IMG/VR virus record: IMGVR_UViG_3300031884_000002
Location: 1-64,000 of that record
Origin: a virus
Direction: 5' to 3' (one strand)
DNA length: 64,000 nucleotides
Of the stretch, positions 31,222 to 38,639 are shown piece by piece. The position numbers were made by a program, and so were the translations under genes. Under the pieces are notes generated by a model. The model made no database searches and was not told the origin of the DNA. It worked only from the letters and a program-made list of their open reading frames with translations. Within the stretch, counting starts at the first letter, position 1. Each line of letters opens with the position of its first letter.

Positions 31222-31284
31222 CACTTATATTGGTATAAGTGGTTGATTACCAATTATATAGGTAGAATTAGGATGCGGTGAAAA
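31222..31284. repeat. Palindrome plus ATGCGGTGAAAA, second copy of the ~60-bp repeat
   Basis: GCACTTATATTGGTATAAGT then the same about 45 nt as at 26021-26068 with one mismatch, ending ATGCGGTGAAAA (31273-31284). Confidence 0.85.
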
Positions 31285-31323
31285 CAATAAAAAACGCCTT
31301 GCATTCGGTGAAGAACACAAGGC
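31285..31323 (-). terminator. Rho-independent terminator of 31350-31664
   Basis: GCCTTG/CAAGGC stem with a long loop, followed by GTTTTTTATTG on the minus strand. Confidence 0.8.
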
Positions 31324-31349
31324 ATTAACACATGAACCCAACACCAAAA

Positions 31350-31664
31350 TTAAGATTTAATTTTTCTTGTTGAACCCTTCTTTGGTTTCTCGGTGACTTG
31401 CACCTTTGTCACAGGAACCGGCACACTTGGCTTAAGTTTCAACAACTTAGCAAGTTGCCGCTTGGAGCCGCCGGGAATGCAACTCTTAATCTTCTCATCC
31501 AAAGATAGAGCATCATACTTGGCTTGCCTATCATCCGCTTCATATTGAAGCTTTCGCCGCTTGGCTTGCAAATGAGCCGATGAATATCCATTAGTTTTAC
31601 CCCGCTTGGACTCCGTAGAAGTCGAGGTTGAGGTTGATTTGGTATTTACGTATTTTTGTGCCAT
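31350..31664 (-). CDS. Very basic protein, 104 aa
   Basis: Low-complexity serine/threonine stretch (KSTSTSTSTESKRGKTNG), then lysine/arginine-rich helices (AKRRKLQYEADDRQAKYDAL) and a proline/lysine tail: histone-like composition. Promoter TTGACA/TATACT, about 30-nt A-rich leader, terminator downstream. Possibly a DNA-binding protein (inference). Confidence 0.75.
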   Translation of the reverse strand: MAQKYVNTKSTSTSTSTESKRGKTNGYSSAHLQAKRRKLQYEADDRQAKYDALSLDEKIKSCIPGGSKRQLAKLLKLKPSVPVPVTKVQVTEKPKKGSTRKIKS

Positions 31665-31712
31665 AATTTTTTATTTTCTATTCGTTACGTTTAAGAGTAT
31701 ATCAGATTAAAT

Positions 31713-31883
31713 CTATTTGTCAATCACTTCCGTTACAATTGGAAACTTCATATCAATAATATCAAACCCCATTTGTTTAAAATAATCCATAACACCGTTA
31801 GGGTCGGTTTGCCAATCACGTTTAAGTTTTTCAATGCTTTTCTTTGGCATTTGGAGAATAATCGAAGTTTTTGGTGTTTTCAT
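31713..31883 (-). CDS. Small hypothetical protein, 56 aa
   Basis: KTPKTSIILQMPKKSIEKLK then DWQTDPNGVMDYFKQMGFDI. Promoter TTGACA/TATAAT (perfect -10); ATG 7 nt after. Its reading frame runs through the next TTGACA and stops at TAG inside the spacer. Confidence 0.75.
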   Translation of the reverse strand: MKTPKTSIILQMPKKSIEKLKRDWQTDPNGVMDYFKQMGFDIIDMKFPIVTEVIDK

Positions 31884-31907
31884 ATTTAAAATTATATAGA
31901 TTTTAGG

Positions 31908-32120
31908 TTAAATGTCAAATTTAAATTGAAGTCCTCTTTCCTGCTGGATTTGTTTAGCCGAATTAAAATCATCACTACCATAGGTAAATGAACTTAATGG
32001 ATGTTCGTAATATTTACAGCCACAATAAGCACATTGTCCTTTTGGTTCTCCCATATCATCACAGATAGCAGGGTCTTCAAGGTATTTTCCACAAGTGGTT
32101 AAAATGATTGGTTCACGCAT
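31908..32120 (-). CDS. Small zinc-binding-type protein, 70 aa
   Basis: Five Cys: TTCGKYL, AICDDMG, QCAYCGCKYYEHPLSSF; likely zinc ribbon. Promoter at 32129-32156; ATG 8 nt after -10. Stop TGA in the next TTGACA. Confidence 0.78.
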   Translation of the reverse strand: MREPIILTTCGKYLEDPAICDDMGEPKGQCAYCGCKYYEHPLSSFTYGSDDFNSAKQIQQERGLQFKFDI

Positions 32121-32128
32121 ATAGGTAT

Positions 32129-32156
32129 AGAATATAGATTGTTATTTAAATGTCAA
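32129..32156 (-). promoter_or_regulatory. Leftward promoter of the divergent pair at 32.1 kb
   Basis: -35 TTGACA (32156-32151), 16-nt spacer, -10 TATTCT (32134-32129). Gene orientation switches here from leftward to rightward. Confidence 0.8.
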
Positions 32157-32171
32157 TAGAATTTTTGGGAG

Positions 32172-32199
32172 TTGACAAATAGATTTATATCTATATACT
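32172..32199 (+). promoter_or_regulatory. Rightward promoter of the divergent pair at 32.1 kb
   Basis: -35 TTGACA (32172-32177), 16-nt spacer, -10 TATACT (32194-32199); ATG at 32209. Confidence 0.82.
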
Positions 32200-32208
32200 G
32201 CTTTAACT

Positions 32209-32388
32209 ATGAACGACAAAATACCACATATTCCTAAACTTGCAAGTATTATCTACTGGAAGGATACCGCCGAAAAGGAGCGAGTCGAGCGGTGGATTAA
32301 GAAGTTAATGGAACAGGGACATATCGAAGCCCATACTACAAGGGAATACAATTCTTATTGCGGTGAACCAGTATGGTTTATACCGTGA
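32209..32388 (+). CDS. Small hypothetical protein, 59 aa
   Basis: DKIPHIPKLASIIYWKDTAE then KERVERWIKKLMEQGHIEAH, possibly a winged-helix-like fold. First gene of the rightward array; ATG 9 nt after the -10. Confidence 0.75.
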   Translation: MNDKIPHIPKLASIIYWKDTAEKERVERWIKKLMEQGHIEAHTTREYNSYCGEPVWFIP

Positions 32389-32433
32389 TTATTCCATTGA
32401 CATTTATATTTTAATCTATATACTTTATCAACT

Positions 32434-32703
32434 ATGAAAATTTACATTTATCATCGTTTCAAAAATTGGTGTCCTCCCCGAACATTTGGAGTGGAATGTT
32501 ATGGTCCATTTAATTCGGTGAAAGGTGCTACTTTGGCACTGGAATATCAAAAACGTGTAAATGCCAATACGGGAGAATATCTTAGTTCGGTGAAAATCAT
32601 TCGTAGAAAAAATGAACCAGAGTTTAGAACTTTGGAATGGCCGGATGTCTGTAAGTCAGACCGACGGTTTATGGAAGATAAAAAAGATTGGCATTTGATT
32701 TGA
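32434..32703 (+). CDS. Hypothetical protein, 89 aa
   Basis: IYHRFKNWCPPRTFGVECYG then a helical, basic body. Promoter TTGACA/TATACT; ATG 9 nt after. Stop TGA within the next TTGACA. Confidence 0.75.
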   Translation: MKIYIYHRFKNWCPPRTFGVECYGPFNSVKGATLALEYQKRVNANTGEYLSSVKIIRRKNEPEFRTLEWPDVCKSDRRFMEDKKDWHLI

Positions 32704-32735
32704 CATTTAAATAATAATCTATATTCTATAAACAT

Positions 32736-32945
32736 ATGAATGATTTAACTGCTAGAGAACATGCCTATGCCATCACAATGGCTGTTAATACACTGGTTTC
32801 CGCCATGGGAATGGTAGCCGAAAACAAACAACGAGAAATTGAAGGTAAATCTATGGCATATACCGAACAACAATTTAATGACTTAATTCTTAAGAATGGA
32901 TGTCACCATAATGGTGTTTTAGGATTAAATTGGAATAATTATTGA
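32736..32945 (+). CDS. Small helical protein, 69 aa
   Basis: TAREHAYAITMAVNTLVSAM then EGKSMAYTEQQFNDLILKNG. Promoter TTGACA/TATTCT; ATG 8 nt after. Stop TGA in the next TTGACT. Confidence 0.75.
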   Translation: MNDLTAREHAYAITMAVNTLVSAMGMVAENKQREIEGKSMAYTEQQFNDLILKNGCHHNGVLGLNWNNY

Positions 32946-32978
32946 CTTATAAAAAATAATCTGTATGCTTTAAATATT

Positions 32979-33209
32979 ATGAATCTCAAACAATATACTG
33001 TCGGTGAAGTTACATATGGTTATTCTCTTAAATCCAAGAAATGGGAGTTTAAGATTAAGGATTTTACTTTTCTTTCTCCTTGTCCCGGTGGAAATGAAAT
33101 GGGTGAAAAGTTTGCCAAAATTGTTGCGGCAGGTTACGTTCGCACTAAAGGAAATGGAATTGGTGGTCTGGCACGGTCAAACATTGACAGACTGCTTGCG
33201 GTGAAATAA
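32979..33209 (+). CDS. Hypothetical protein, 76 aa
   Basis: QYTVGEVTYGYSLKSKKWEF, FLSPCPGGNEMGEKFAKI; compact fold, not recognised. Promoter TTGACT/TATGCT; ATG 9 nt after. The frame at 33004-33204 is a shadow. Confidence 0.75.
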   Translation: MNLKQYTVGEVTYGYSLKSKKWEFKIKDFTFLSPCPGGNEMGEKFAKIVAAGYVRTKGNGIGGLARSNIDRLLAVK

Positions 33210-33213
33210 TACT

Positions 33214-33378
33214 ATGAATAAAAAAATTGTTGAAAAAGCACTTGAAGCATGGGATGAATATAATTCATTTGTTAATTTTAAACCTACCAATGAAAACTTT
33301 GATATAATTAAAGCGGCATTTATCAAAGGTTATATTTGGAAATGTGCCCAACTTGAAATCGAAAAATTTCCAATGTGA
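33214..33378 (+). CDS. Small helical protein, 54 aa
   Basis: NKKIVEKALEAWDEYNSFVN then FIKGYIWKCAQLEIEKF. It starts 4 nt after the previous stop with no promoter of its own, so is one of the few bicistronic genes of the array. Confidence 0.7.
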   Translation: MNKKIVEKALEAWDEYNSFVNFKPTNENFDIIKAAFIKGYIWKCAQLEIEKFPM

Positions 33379-33428
33379 AATAATTATAGATTGACACTTT
33401 CTCGTAAACCTGTTATTATGTTGCCATT

Positions 33429-33704
33429 ATGAATAATCAATGGCAATTTAAGAATGGGCTGAATACAACGGAGTTTCAAACTTTTCCGTTGGCTTTCAGG
33501 GCAATGTTTAATTTAGTCCGCAAAGGCGTCGAAGATAAGAAGCCGGTGGATACGTCAAAGTTTTCAATTGTTGGACCTAAAAATCCAAGAGGTGAAAACG
33601 TGCGTTATAACTATAATCAGGCAATGGAGTTTGCCGGTTCATTTGGTTTGGTAAACCAAGATGGATATTTGAATGGTAAAGAGTTTAAACGTAAAAACAG
33701 TTGA
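33429..33704 (+). CDS. Hypothetical protein, 91 aa
   Basis: EFQTFPLAFRAMFNLVRKGV then GPKNPRGENVRYNYNQAMEF. Promoter TTGACA/TATTAT (17-nt spacer); ATG 9 nt after. Stop TGA in the next TTGACA. Confidence 0.75.
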   Translation: MNNQWQFKNGLNTTEFQTFPLAFRAMFNLVRKGVEDKKPVDTSKFSIVGPKNPRGENVRYNYNQAMEFAGSFGLVNQDGYLNGKEFKRKNS

Positions 33705-33728
33705 CAAATAAAATATAATCGGTATAGT
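33701..33728 (+). promoter_or_regulatory. Promoter of a short noncoding transcript
   Basis: -35 TTGACA (33701-33706), 16-nt spacer, -10 TATAGT (33723-33728); no ATG follows at the usual distance. Confidence 0.7.
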
Positions 33729-33734
33729 TATTTG

Positions 33735-33785
33735 TGTTGGGAGAGTACCTCAGTGGTGATTTGTGAAAATGTTAATCTTAATACC
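33735..33785 (+). ncRNA. Short RNA resembling a tRNA 5' half
   Basis: GGGAGAGTACCTCAGTGGTG looks like an acceptor 5' strand plus D arm, but no matching 3' half follows. It may be a decayed tRNA or a small RNA. Confidence 0.3.
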
Positions 33786-33814
33786 TTGACTTTTGGCGAA
33801 GACTATACTATAAT
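33786..33814 (+). promoter_or_regulatory. Promoter of 33834-34046
   Basis: -35 TTGACT, 17-nt spacer, perfect -10 TATAAT (33809-33814). Confidence 0.75.
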
Positions 33815-33833
33815 TCAATATCCTTAATAACAT

Positions 33834-34046
33834 ATGCATATTCACAAACAAAATATTTTAAATCTAAAAGATGGAGAAGTTTATTTTTTAGATTTAGGCG
33901 AAGAGTCAGGTGCTGAGGTTTGGAAGAAAAATGACCTTTACTTTTTATTTGACATTCCTCAATATGGAGGCACTCCAACGTATTGTGGACATTTCAATGT
34001 ATTAAATATTGACGACGCAATTAAAAATGTGTTATCTTGGACTTAA
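33834..34046 (+). CDS. Hypothetical protein, 70 aa
   Basis: LNLKDGEVYFLDLGEESGAE then NDLYFLFDIPQYGGTPTYCG; beta-sandwich-like. The leader is 19 nt, longer than in the neighbouring cassettes. Confidence 0.75.
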   Translation: MHIHKQNILNLKDGEVYFLDLGEESGAEVWKKNDLYFLFDIPQYGGTPTYCGHFNVLNIDDAIKNVLSWT

Positions 34047-34051
34047 TTATT

Positions 34052-34234
34052 ATGAATAAACAAGAACGACTATTGCGAATTAAAGCATTTGCTGAAAAGC
34101 AAGAAATAGAAACTACCATTCTATTTTCTGAACTTCCATTCTCCAAGCAGGAAATTGAAGAAACGGTTAATGATATGGAGGCATATACCGAACATAAAAG
34201 AAATGAAAAAGAAGCATTGACTTCGGATGAATAA
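34052..34234 (+). CDS. Small helical protein, 60 aa
   Basis: NKQERLLRIKAFAEKQEIET, acidic C-terminus. ATG 34052 is chosen (5 nt after the previous stop) over an in-frame codon at 34037 inside the upstream gene. Its end contains the next promoter. Confidence 0.7.
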   Translation: MNKQERLLRIKAFAEKQEIETTILFSELPFSKQEIEETVNDMEAYTEHKRNEKEALTSDE

Positions 34235-34250
34235 TCCGTATAATTAAAAT

Positions 34251-34472
34251 ATGAATACTACACGAGCAATCTATATTGGAAACCGATTTAGCCGAAATAA
34301 TTTTACGGGTGATTATAACAAAGATACTTGGCAATTCTTTCCCGATGGAATGCCAAACTTTGATTTTTTCACTGGGCCTAATTTTGTTTATCTTCCTCAT
34401 GATTGTAATGAGTGGGATGATTCTGATGAAGCCGATAAATCAATTGCAGGTTATATTACTTTACCGATATGA
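34251..34472 (+). CDS. Hypothetical acidic protein, 73 aa
   Basis: AIYIGNRFSRNNFTGDYNKD, then DCNEWDDSDEADKSIAGYIT. Promoter TTGACT/TATAAT embedded in the previous gene's last codons; ATG 6 nt after. Confidence 0.75.
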   Translation: MNTTRAIYIGNRFSRNNFTGDYNKDTWQFFPDGMPNFDFFTGPNFVYLPHDCNEWDDSDEADKSIAGYITLPI

Positions 34473-34504
34473 TGTTTCTATTCCCGTTCGGGAATACTTT
34501 ATAC

Positions 34505-34522
34505 AATTATACTAATATAATT
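34505..34522. repeat. Palindrome-family copy with TA-type centre
   Basis: AATTATACTAATATAATT; arms conserved, centre altered. Confidence 0.7.
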
Positions 34523-34542
34523 AGTAATGTTACCGCTCGGGT

Positions 34543-34560
34543 ATTTATACTAGTATAAAT
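34543..34560. repeat. Perfect palindrome of the dispersed family
   Basis: ATTTATACTAGTATAAAT, completely symmetrical (centre CTAG). It lies between convergent genes. Confidence 0.85.
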
Positions 34561-34631
34561 GGTATATCAGGCCAACTTTTATTTTTAATTTATAGTTAGC
34601 TACAATGGTAATCCTACCATCATCCATCTGA

Positions 34632-34790
34632 TTAAATTGTTGCTTTTGCTTTGGCTATGATTTCACCAGCTCGCTTCATTGCGGCAATAACGGATTCATC
34701 GCCTTCAACATCACAATTTGACCCTAATCCTATTAAATATAGGGATTCAAGTGCTTCAAGCACTTCATTATATTCAATATGATTTTTCAT
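34632..34790 (-). CDS. Small acidic helical protein, 52 aa
   Basis: EYNEVLEALESLYLIGLGSN then DESVIAAMKRAGEIIAKAKA. Promoter TTGACA/TATACT; ATG 9 nt after. Confidence 0.72.
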   Translation of the reverse strand: MKNHIEYNEVLEALESLYLIGLGSNCDVEGDESVIAAMKRAGEIIAKAKATI

Positions 34791-34829
34791 AGTTTTAACA
34801 GTATATAGATGTTTGTTTATTTGTCAATA

Positions 34830-35057
34830 TCAGATTTCCGATACAGTTAAATACAAATCGATTTTAGGAGAATCAAAATAACCTGTTTTAATAATTGCTT
34901 CAATATCCTCATCATCTAAGACATAACCAGTATCTTTCAATTTTTCACTAAAACAAGCCTTGGCTTCTTTAATACCGGCTTCATCATTTACAAATGAAAT
35001 AATACCGTCGAGGACTCCGTTATAGATTGTGATTACGTTAATGGTTTGAATTCTCAT
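34830..35057 (-). CDS. Hypothetical acidic protein, 75 aa
   Basis: INVITIYNGVLDGIISFVND then DTGYVLDDEDIEAIIKTGYF. Promoter TTGACA/TATACT; ATG 9 nt after. Confidence 0.75.
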   Translation of the reverse strand: MRIQTINVITIYNGVLDGIISFVNDEAGIKEAKACFSEKLKDTGYVLDDEDIEAIIKTGYFDSPKIDLYLTVSEI

Positions 35058-35090
35058 AGTGTTAAAAGTATATAGATTTATTCTTAGTTG

Positions 35091-35378
35091 TCAACTTGGT
35101 TTTTTATTATCACCTGCAATTTCAATCCATCGAAGAGGATGATTAGTTTTACGAAATGGGGTTACATTAACTGGATGGCATAGATGACTCATAGGTGCAT
35201 TTTCCCAATGAATATCAGGCCAGCATACTATGCCACTTAGAGAATCATTAAAAAAACTTTTACCTACTAAAATACCAATTTTATTGACATCTGGTTTATA
35301 TCCAGATTCTTTCATCCAGTGTTTACTATGTTTAACTAAAGTTCCAATCGGATAATCGGTAAAGTTTACGATTTTCAT
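35091..35378 (-). CDS. Hypothetical protein, 95 aa
   Basis: NFTDYPIGTLVKHSKHWMKE then GIVCWPDIHWENAPMSHLCH; His/Trp-rich and barrel-like. Promoter TTGACA/TATACT; ATG 7 nt after. Stop TGA in the next TTGACA. Confidence 0.75.
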   Translation of the reverse strand: MKIVNFTDYPIGTLVKHSKHWMKESGYKPDVNKIGILVGKSFFNDSLSGIVCWPDIHWENAPMSHLCHPVNVTPFRKTNHPLRWIEIAGDNKKPS

Positions 35379-35462
35379 ATTTAAAAGTATATAGATAAAA
35401 ATCTATTTGTCAATAGGAAAATGCCGCTTGACTTTTAGATGATAATCTATATACTTTTGACT

Positions 35463-35735
35463 ATGAATATTATACGCACAATTTTTACAGACCATAAAAG
35501 CGGTGACATTTCATATGGATTTCGAGCCTATGATGATACGGGCTGCACATATTGCACCGGAATGCTTCAAGATGAACTCTTATATAAGGATGAAAACTTT
35601 CTAATTCTTATCATTGAACAATATGCCGATGAAGTATTTGATGATATGTTTAGAGTTTCCGATGAAATTATCATTGATGATACAAACTATAATATTGATA
35701 GGAATATTGAACCTTGGAAATTGGTTGCTATTTAG
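35463..35735 (+). CDS. Hypothetical acidic protein, 90 aa
   Basis: IIRTIFTDHKSGDISYGFRA then YADEVFDDMFRVSDEIIIDD. The start is ATG 35463, 7 nt after the -10 of promoter TTGACT/TATACT; the longer frame from 35439 overlaps the promoter. Confidence 0.75.
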   Translation: MNIIRTIFTDHKSGDISYGFRAYDDTGCTYCTGMLQDELLYKDENFLILIIEQYADEVFDDMFRVSDEIIIDDTNYNIDRNIEPWKLVAI

Positions 35736-35758
35736 ATTATCATCTGTATAATACTCAT

Positions 35759-36358
35759 ATGATTAAATTACAGGAACAATTCAAATCGGGTGCCGGTGGA
35801 TTTTCGGGACCAGAAATCCTAACGTATAATCAGGTTATTCGTTCGGATACGGCTGCGGTGTATGAACGGTCTAGAGATGGTAAAGTAAAGGATTTTGAAG
35901 TATTTAAGATTAAGTTTTATCCAAAGGGAATGATACAAAAGTTTCCTAATGGTACTACAACCACAATCGAGGATGATACCGAACGCTATCCATCCAATGG
36001 TGACTTTGGAAAAATTGCTTGGTGTTGTGGAAAAACGGAGGCAATGCGTCGTTTCAATGAAATTAGTAATTCAGCGGTGAAATTGGATGATGAAGATGAT
36101 GAAATTAAAATCATTGAAATTGATGAAACTGTGCCAGTCGTATCAACTGGACGCAGGGGACGTGCTCCTAAACAACGTCACGATTTAGTTATTCCCGATG
36201 GAGAGTTTACCACTAATGATTTAACTGAATTGAATCAGGTTGACCGTAATGATGCTGTATTCTATATTAACCAAGAATTAGGCAAGAAAATCCAATTCAT
36301 TGGAGAAAAACGTATCGGTGAAAATAAACGACCCAGTAAGATTTATAAGAAGATTTAA
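35759..36358 (+). CDS. Hypothetical protein with AT-hook-like segment, 199 aa
   Basis: Starts KLQEQFKSGAGGFSGPEILT. The middle has GKIAWCCGKTEAMRRFNEIS; around residue 140 a basic STGRRGRAPKQRHD resembles an AT-hook; the C-terminus has a winged-helix look (GEFTTNDLTELNQVDRNDAV). Possible DNA-binding regulator (inference). Promoter TTGCTA/TATAAT, ATG 6 nt after, ruling out the start at 35714. Confidence 0.75.
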   Translation: MIKLQEQFKSGAGGFSGPEILTYNQVIRSDTAAVYERSRDGKVKDFEVFKIKFYPKGMIQKFPNGTTTTIEDDTERYPSNGDFGKIAWCCGKTEAMRRFNEISNSAVKLDDEDDEIKIIEIDETVPVVSTGRRGRAPKQRHDLVIPDGEFTTNDLTELNQVDRNDAVFYINQELGKKIQFIGEKRIGENKRPSKIYKKI

Positions 36359-36365
36359 TTTTAAT

Positions 36366-36442
36366 GGCTCGATGGTGAAAATGGATTATCATAAGGCACT
36401 TCTAATGCTAAGTTCTGGGTTCAACTCCCAGTCGAGCCACCA
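36366..36442 (+). tRNA. tRNA-Arg (TCT)
   Basis: Acceptor GGCTCGA/TCGAGCC, discriminator A, CCA encoded; anticodon loop CTTCTAA, anticodon TCT (reads AGA, common in AT-rich genes); T arm CTGGG-TTCAACT-CCCAG. It begins 7 nt after the 36358 stop and is likely cut from the same transcript. Confidence 0.92.
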
Positions 36443-36484
36443 TTTCTATTGACAAACATCTAAAAATCTATATTCTATAAACAT

Positions 36485-36595
36485 ATGGGATTACGAATAA
36501 ATCTATTTAAAATGTTAGGACTTCCGCCAACTGTTGGAGAATATTTAGATGGTTCATTTGCAGTTATGGTTGATGAACTTGATATTTGGAATTAG
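36485..36595 (+). CDS. Micro protein, 36 aa
   Basis: GLRINLFKMLGLPPTVGEYL then acidic end. Promoter TTGACA/TATTCT starts 14 nt after the tRNA-Arg CCA; ATG 8 nt after the -10. Confidence 0.65.
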   Translation: MGLRINLFKMLGLPPTVGEYLDGSFAVMVDELDIWN

Positions 36596-36640
36596 AAATA
36601 AATTGACATTTCCCTTTAAGTAGTTTATATTTATTGTTAT

Positions 36641-37063
36641 ATGGCAAAAAAACCCGACGACAAGAATAACGAAAACTTGGATATGTTCAAGGATTTTCTA
36701 AAAAAGAAACAGGGTAATACTGATAAACCCAAAATTGTTCCAACACATCCTATGGATGAATTAGCCAAAGAAGGAGAGAAGCTATTGGCGGATGAAAATG
36801 CTGTAATTGAGCCGCCAGGAATTCAAGAAGCTACCAAGCCAGCACCCAAGATTGATAAGAATCCTTATTCACGAGCCAAATCATATGTTCTATCCAAAAT
36901 GGATGAATGGAATAGAAATAAGTTTCTTAAAATCTGTCGTGATATGGAAAAGGGATTGACGGTTGATAATTTTGCCGACCAACGGCTTCATGATGATACA
37001 TCTTGGAAAATTACTATTCTTGGTAATGATTTAGCCGATGGAATTCCATTGCCTAAAAAGTAA
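36641..37063 (+). CDS. Charged protein, 140 aa
   Basis: Lysine-rich start (AKKPDDKNNENLDMFKDFLK), proline linker near 75, then a helical domain SRAKSYVLSKMDEWNRNKFL. Family not recognised. Promoter TTGACA/TATATT (17-nt spacer); ATG 9 nt after. Terminator downstream. Confidence 0.75.
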   Translation: MAKKPDDKNNENLDMFKDFLKKKQGNTDKPKIVPTHPMDELAKEGEKLLADENAVIEPPGIQEATKPAPKIDKNPYSRAKSYVLSKMDEWNRNKFLKICRDMEKGLTVDNFADQRLHDDTSWKITILGNDLADGIPLPKK

Positions 37064-37091
37064 AATAGATTAGAATTAAACTTTACACAAC

Positions 37092-37120
37092 ACCGAACTG
37101 ATTTAGTTCGGTTTTTTGTT
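37092..37120 (+). terminator. Rho-independent terminator of 36641-37063
   Basis: ACCGAACT/AGTTCGGT stem followed by TTTTTGTTTT. Confidence 0.9.
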
Positions 37121-37126
37121 TTATAG

Positions 37127-37145
37127 CATTTATACTGGTATAATA
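37127..37145. repeat. Dispersed palindrome, TG-centred (last of this polarity)
   Basis: CATTTATACTGGTATAATA. Confidence 0.85.
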
Positions 37146-37152
37146 AAACATC

Positions 37153-37171
37153 CATTTATACCAGTATAGTT
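37153..37171. repeat. Dispersed palindrome, CA-centred (first of this polarity)
   Basis: CATTTATACCAGTATAGTT. Every later well-formed asymmetric copy in the window has the CA centre. Confidence 0.85.
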
Positions 37172-37231
37172 AGTTTAATTAAGTAAAAAATACATTTGAC
37201 ATATAGATTTAAATCGGTATTCTATTGGCAT

Positions 37232-37477
37232 ATGAAAAAACACATTAAATGTATAGTATCAGTTACAAACTCAAACGGTGAACCTGATTTGTTTTTTATT
37301 ATTGTCAATGCAACAGAGGAACAAATTGAAAATGGGGAACATTACGATACTGCAAAAGATGAAGCTTGTGATTATGGATACGAGCCTTATTTGGTGTATG
37401 ATGAAAATGATTCGGCTGGCAAATCTATGCTTTCATTATTTCAATGGGAAACTGCCTCGGTGATTGAATGTAATTGA
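37232..37477 (+). CDS. Hypothetical acidic protein, 81 aa
   Basis: KCIVSVTNSNGEPDLFFIIV then AKDEACDYGYEPYLVYDEND. Start ATG 37232, 8 nt after the -10 of promoter TTGACA/TATTCT; the frame from 37196 runs through the promoter. Stop TGA in the next TTGACA. Confidence 0.75.
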   Translation: MKKHIKCIVSVTNSNGEPDLFFIIVNATEEQIENGEHYDTAKDEACDYGYEPYLVYDENDSAGKSMLSLFQWETASVIECN

Positions 37478-37508
37478 CAAATAAAATACAATCTATATAC
37501 TCTTAAAT

Positions 37509-37940
37509 ATGAAAAACAAAATACCATGTTGTAAAATTACCAATCCAGTTTTGAAAAAAACATTGGCAACTCTAACTAAAGAAAATGGCTATCCCATTGA
37601 TGAACGATATTGGGATTATGACAGTAACAGTGCTATTTTTTTCGTGCCAAACGATGAAGTAAATCGGGGTGCTGGATTTGCTTTTACTAACTTGACAAGC
37701 TATAATAATTCAAGCGGTGATACTGCCTTTAAAACGGTTTCTATTGAAGAAATGTTTGATATTATGTCTAAACCTTATGAGGCTCCATTTCAGCCTATTG
37801 AGGTGAAATTGAATGATGAATATACCGCTAAAGTTCAACGGGATGGTTCGGTGAAAGTTGGATGCCAAACTTTTCCTATGCAATCGATTGTTAGTCTTTA
37901 TACCGCAGTCCAATTGGTAGTATCTAAAAATAATATTTGA
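37509..37940 (+). CDS. Hypothetical protein, 143 aa
   Basis: CKITNPVLKKTLATLTKENG, FVPNDEVNRGAGFAFTNLTS, C-terminal beta-hairpins; family not recognised. Promoter TTGACA/TATACT; ATG 7 nt after. Stop TGA in the next TTGACA. Confidence 0.75.
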   Translation: MKNKIPCCKITNPVLKKTLATLTKENGYPIDERYWDYDSNSAIFFVPNDEVNRGAGFAFTNLTSYNNSSGDTAFKTVSIEEMFDIMSKPYEAPFQPIEVKLNDEYTAKVQRDGSVKVGCQTFPMQSIVSLYTAVQLVVSKNNI

Positions 37941-38010
37941 CAAATAGATTTTAATCTGTAAACTTTACATATCGTTAAAAACAAAACAACAAAAAACAAA
38001 AAATTAAATT

Positions 38011-38553
38011 ATGAAAAATAAAAACAACAAAAATAAAAAATCAACCGCAACTGTTAAACCCGCTGGTCCTGGTCGTCCTGCCAAGGCCATTAAATGGCCC
38101 GCTACCAAGCAATTCACTATGGATGACATGGTGAAGGTCAATGAAGGTATTTGTTCCAAGCTGTGTATTATTCAGCATTTGCAACGGGATGCCAAGCTTG
38201 GCAAGAAGTCCATGATTGTCAAGACGGATGAGAAGCGGGATAATTCTAGTGGGCGGGGACGCAAGCTCGAAGTGTATATGAAGCGGGCAAAGGTTGATGG
38301 GGATGTCAGCATTACCAAAGTTAGCCGAACGGTGAAAGTGGTTGATATTGCTCCGGTTACGACTACGGAACAATACGAGGCAATGAAGGCAGAATTGGCT
38401 GCTCCGTCTGCTCCGGTTGCGGTTGCCGATATTCCGGCTGTTGAAACGGTTGCGACTCCTGAAGTTGTGGCTGAAGTGACTCCTGAACCGGCTCCGGTGG
38501 CTGAAGTTGTGGAAACTCCGGTTGTGGCTGAAACTGTTACGGTCACGGCATAA
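38011..38553 (+). CDS. AT-hook, Ala/Pro/Val-tailed protein, 180 aa
   Basis: Lysine/asparagine-rich start, an AT-hook GPGRPAKAIKW at about 20-30, a basic middle domain (RDAKLGKKSMIVKTDEKRDN) and a repetitive tail of A, P, V, E, T (VETVATPEVVAEVTPEPAPV). Histone-H1- or nucleoid-protein-like composition. GC-richer codons, promoter TTGACA/TAAACT, long A/C-rich leader and a strong terminator suggest an abundant DNA-binding protein (inference). Confidence 0.8.
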   Translation: MKNKNNKNKKSTATVKPAGPGRPAKAIKWPATKQFTMDDMVKVNEGICSKLCIIQHLQRDAKLGKKSMIVKTDEKRDNSSGRGRKLEVYMKRAKVDGDVSITKVSRTVKVVDIAPVTTTEQYEAMKAELAAPSAPVAVADIPAVETVATPEVVAEVTPEPAPVAEVVETPVVAETVTVTA

Positions 38554-38573
38554 TAAAACAAATTAAAACAATA

Positions 38574-38604
38574 ACCCTATTCTTAACGGAATAGGGTTTT
38601 TTAT
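38574..38604 (+). terminator. Rho-independent terminator of 38011-38553
   Basis: ACCCTATTC/GAATAGGGT stem followed by TTTTTATTTG. Confidence 0.92.
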
Positions 38605-38639
38605 TTGACATATAGATTTTAATCAATATACTCTTGGCA

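Larger units (their letters stand above)
31001..31349. other. Intergenic stretch with promoter-like sites, palindrome and terminator
   Basis: Besides the DUF932 promoter, a second leftward box pair (TTTACT, 16 nt, TATTCT, near 31140-31167) has no clear gene after it. Then come the palindrome/ATGCGGTGAAAA repeat (31222-31284) and the terminator at 31285-31323. Confidence 0.6.

Noticed and set aside
38041-38561. Leftward frames of 110 and 129 codons over 38011-38553
   Set aside because: Mirror of the repetitive Ala/Pro/Val tail codons; the rightward gene has promoter and terminator.
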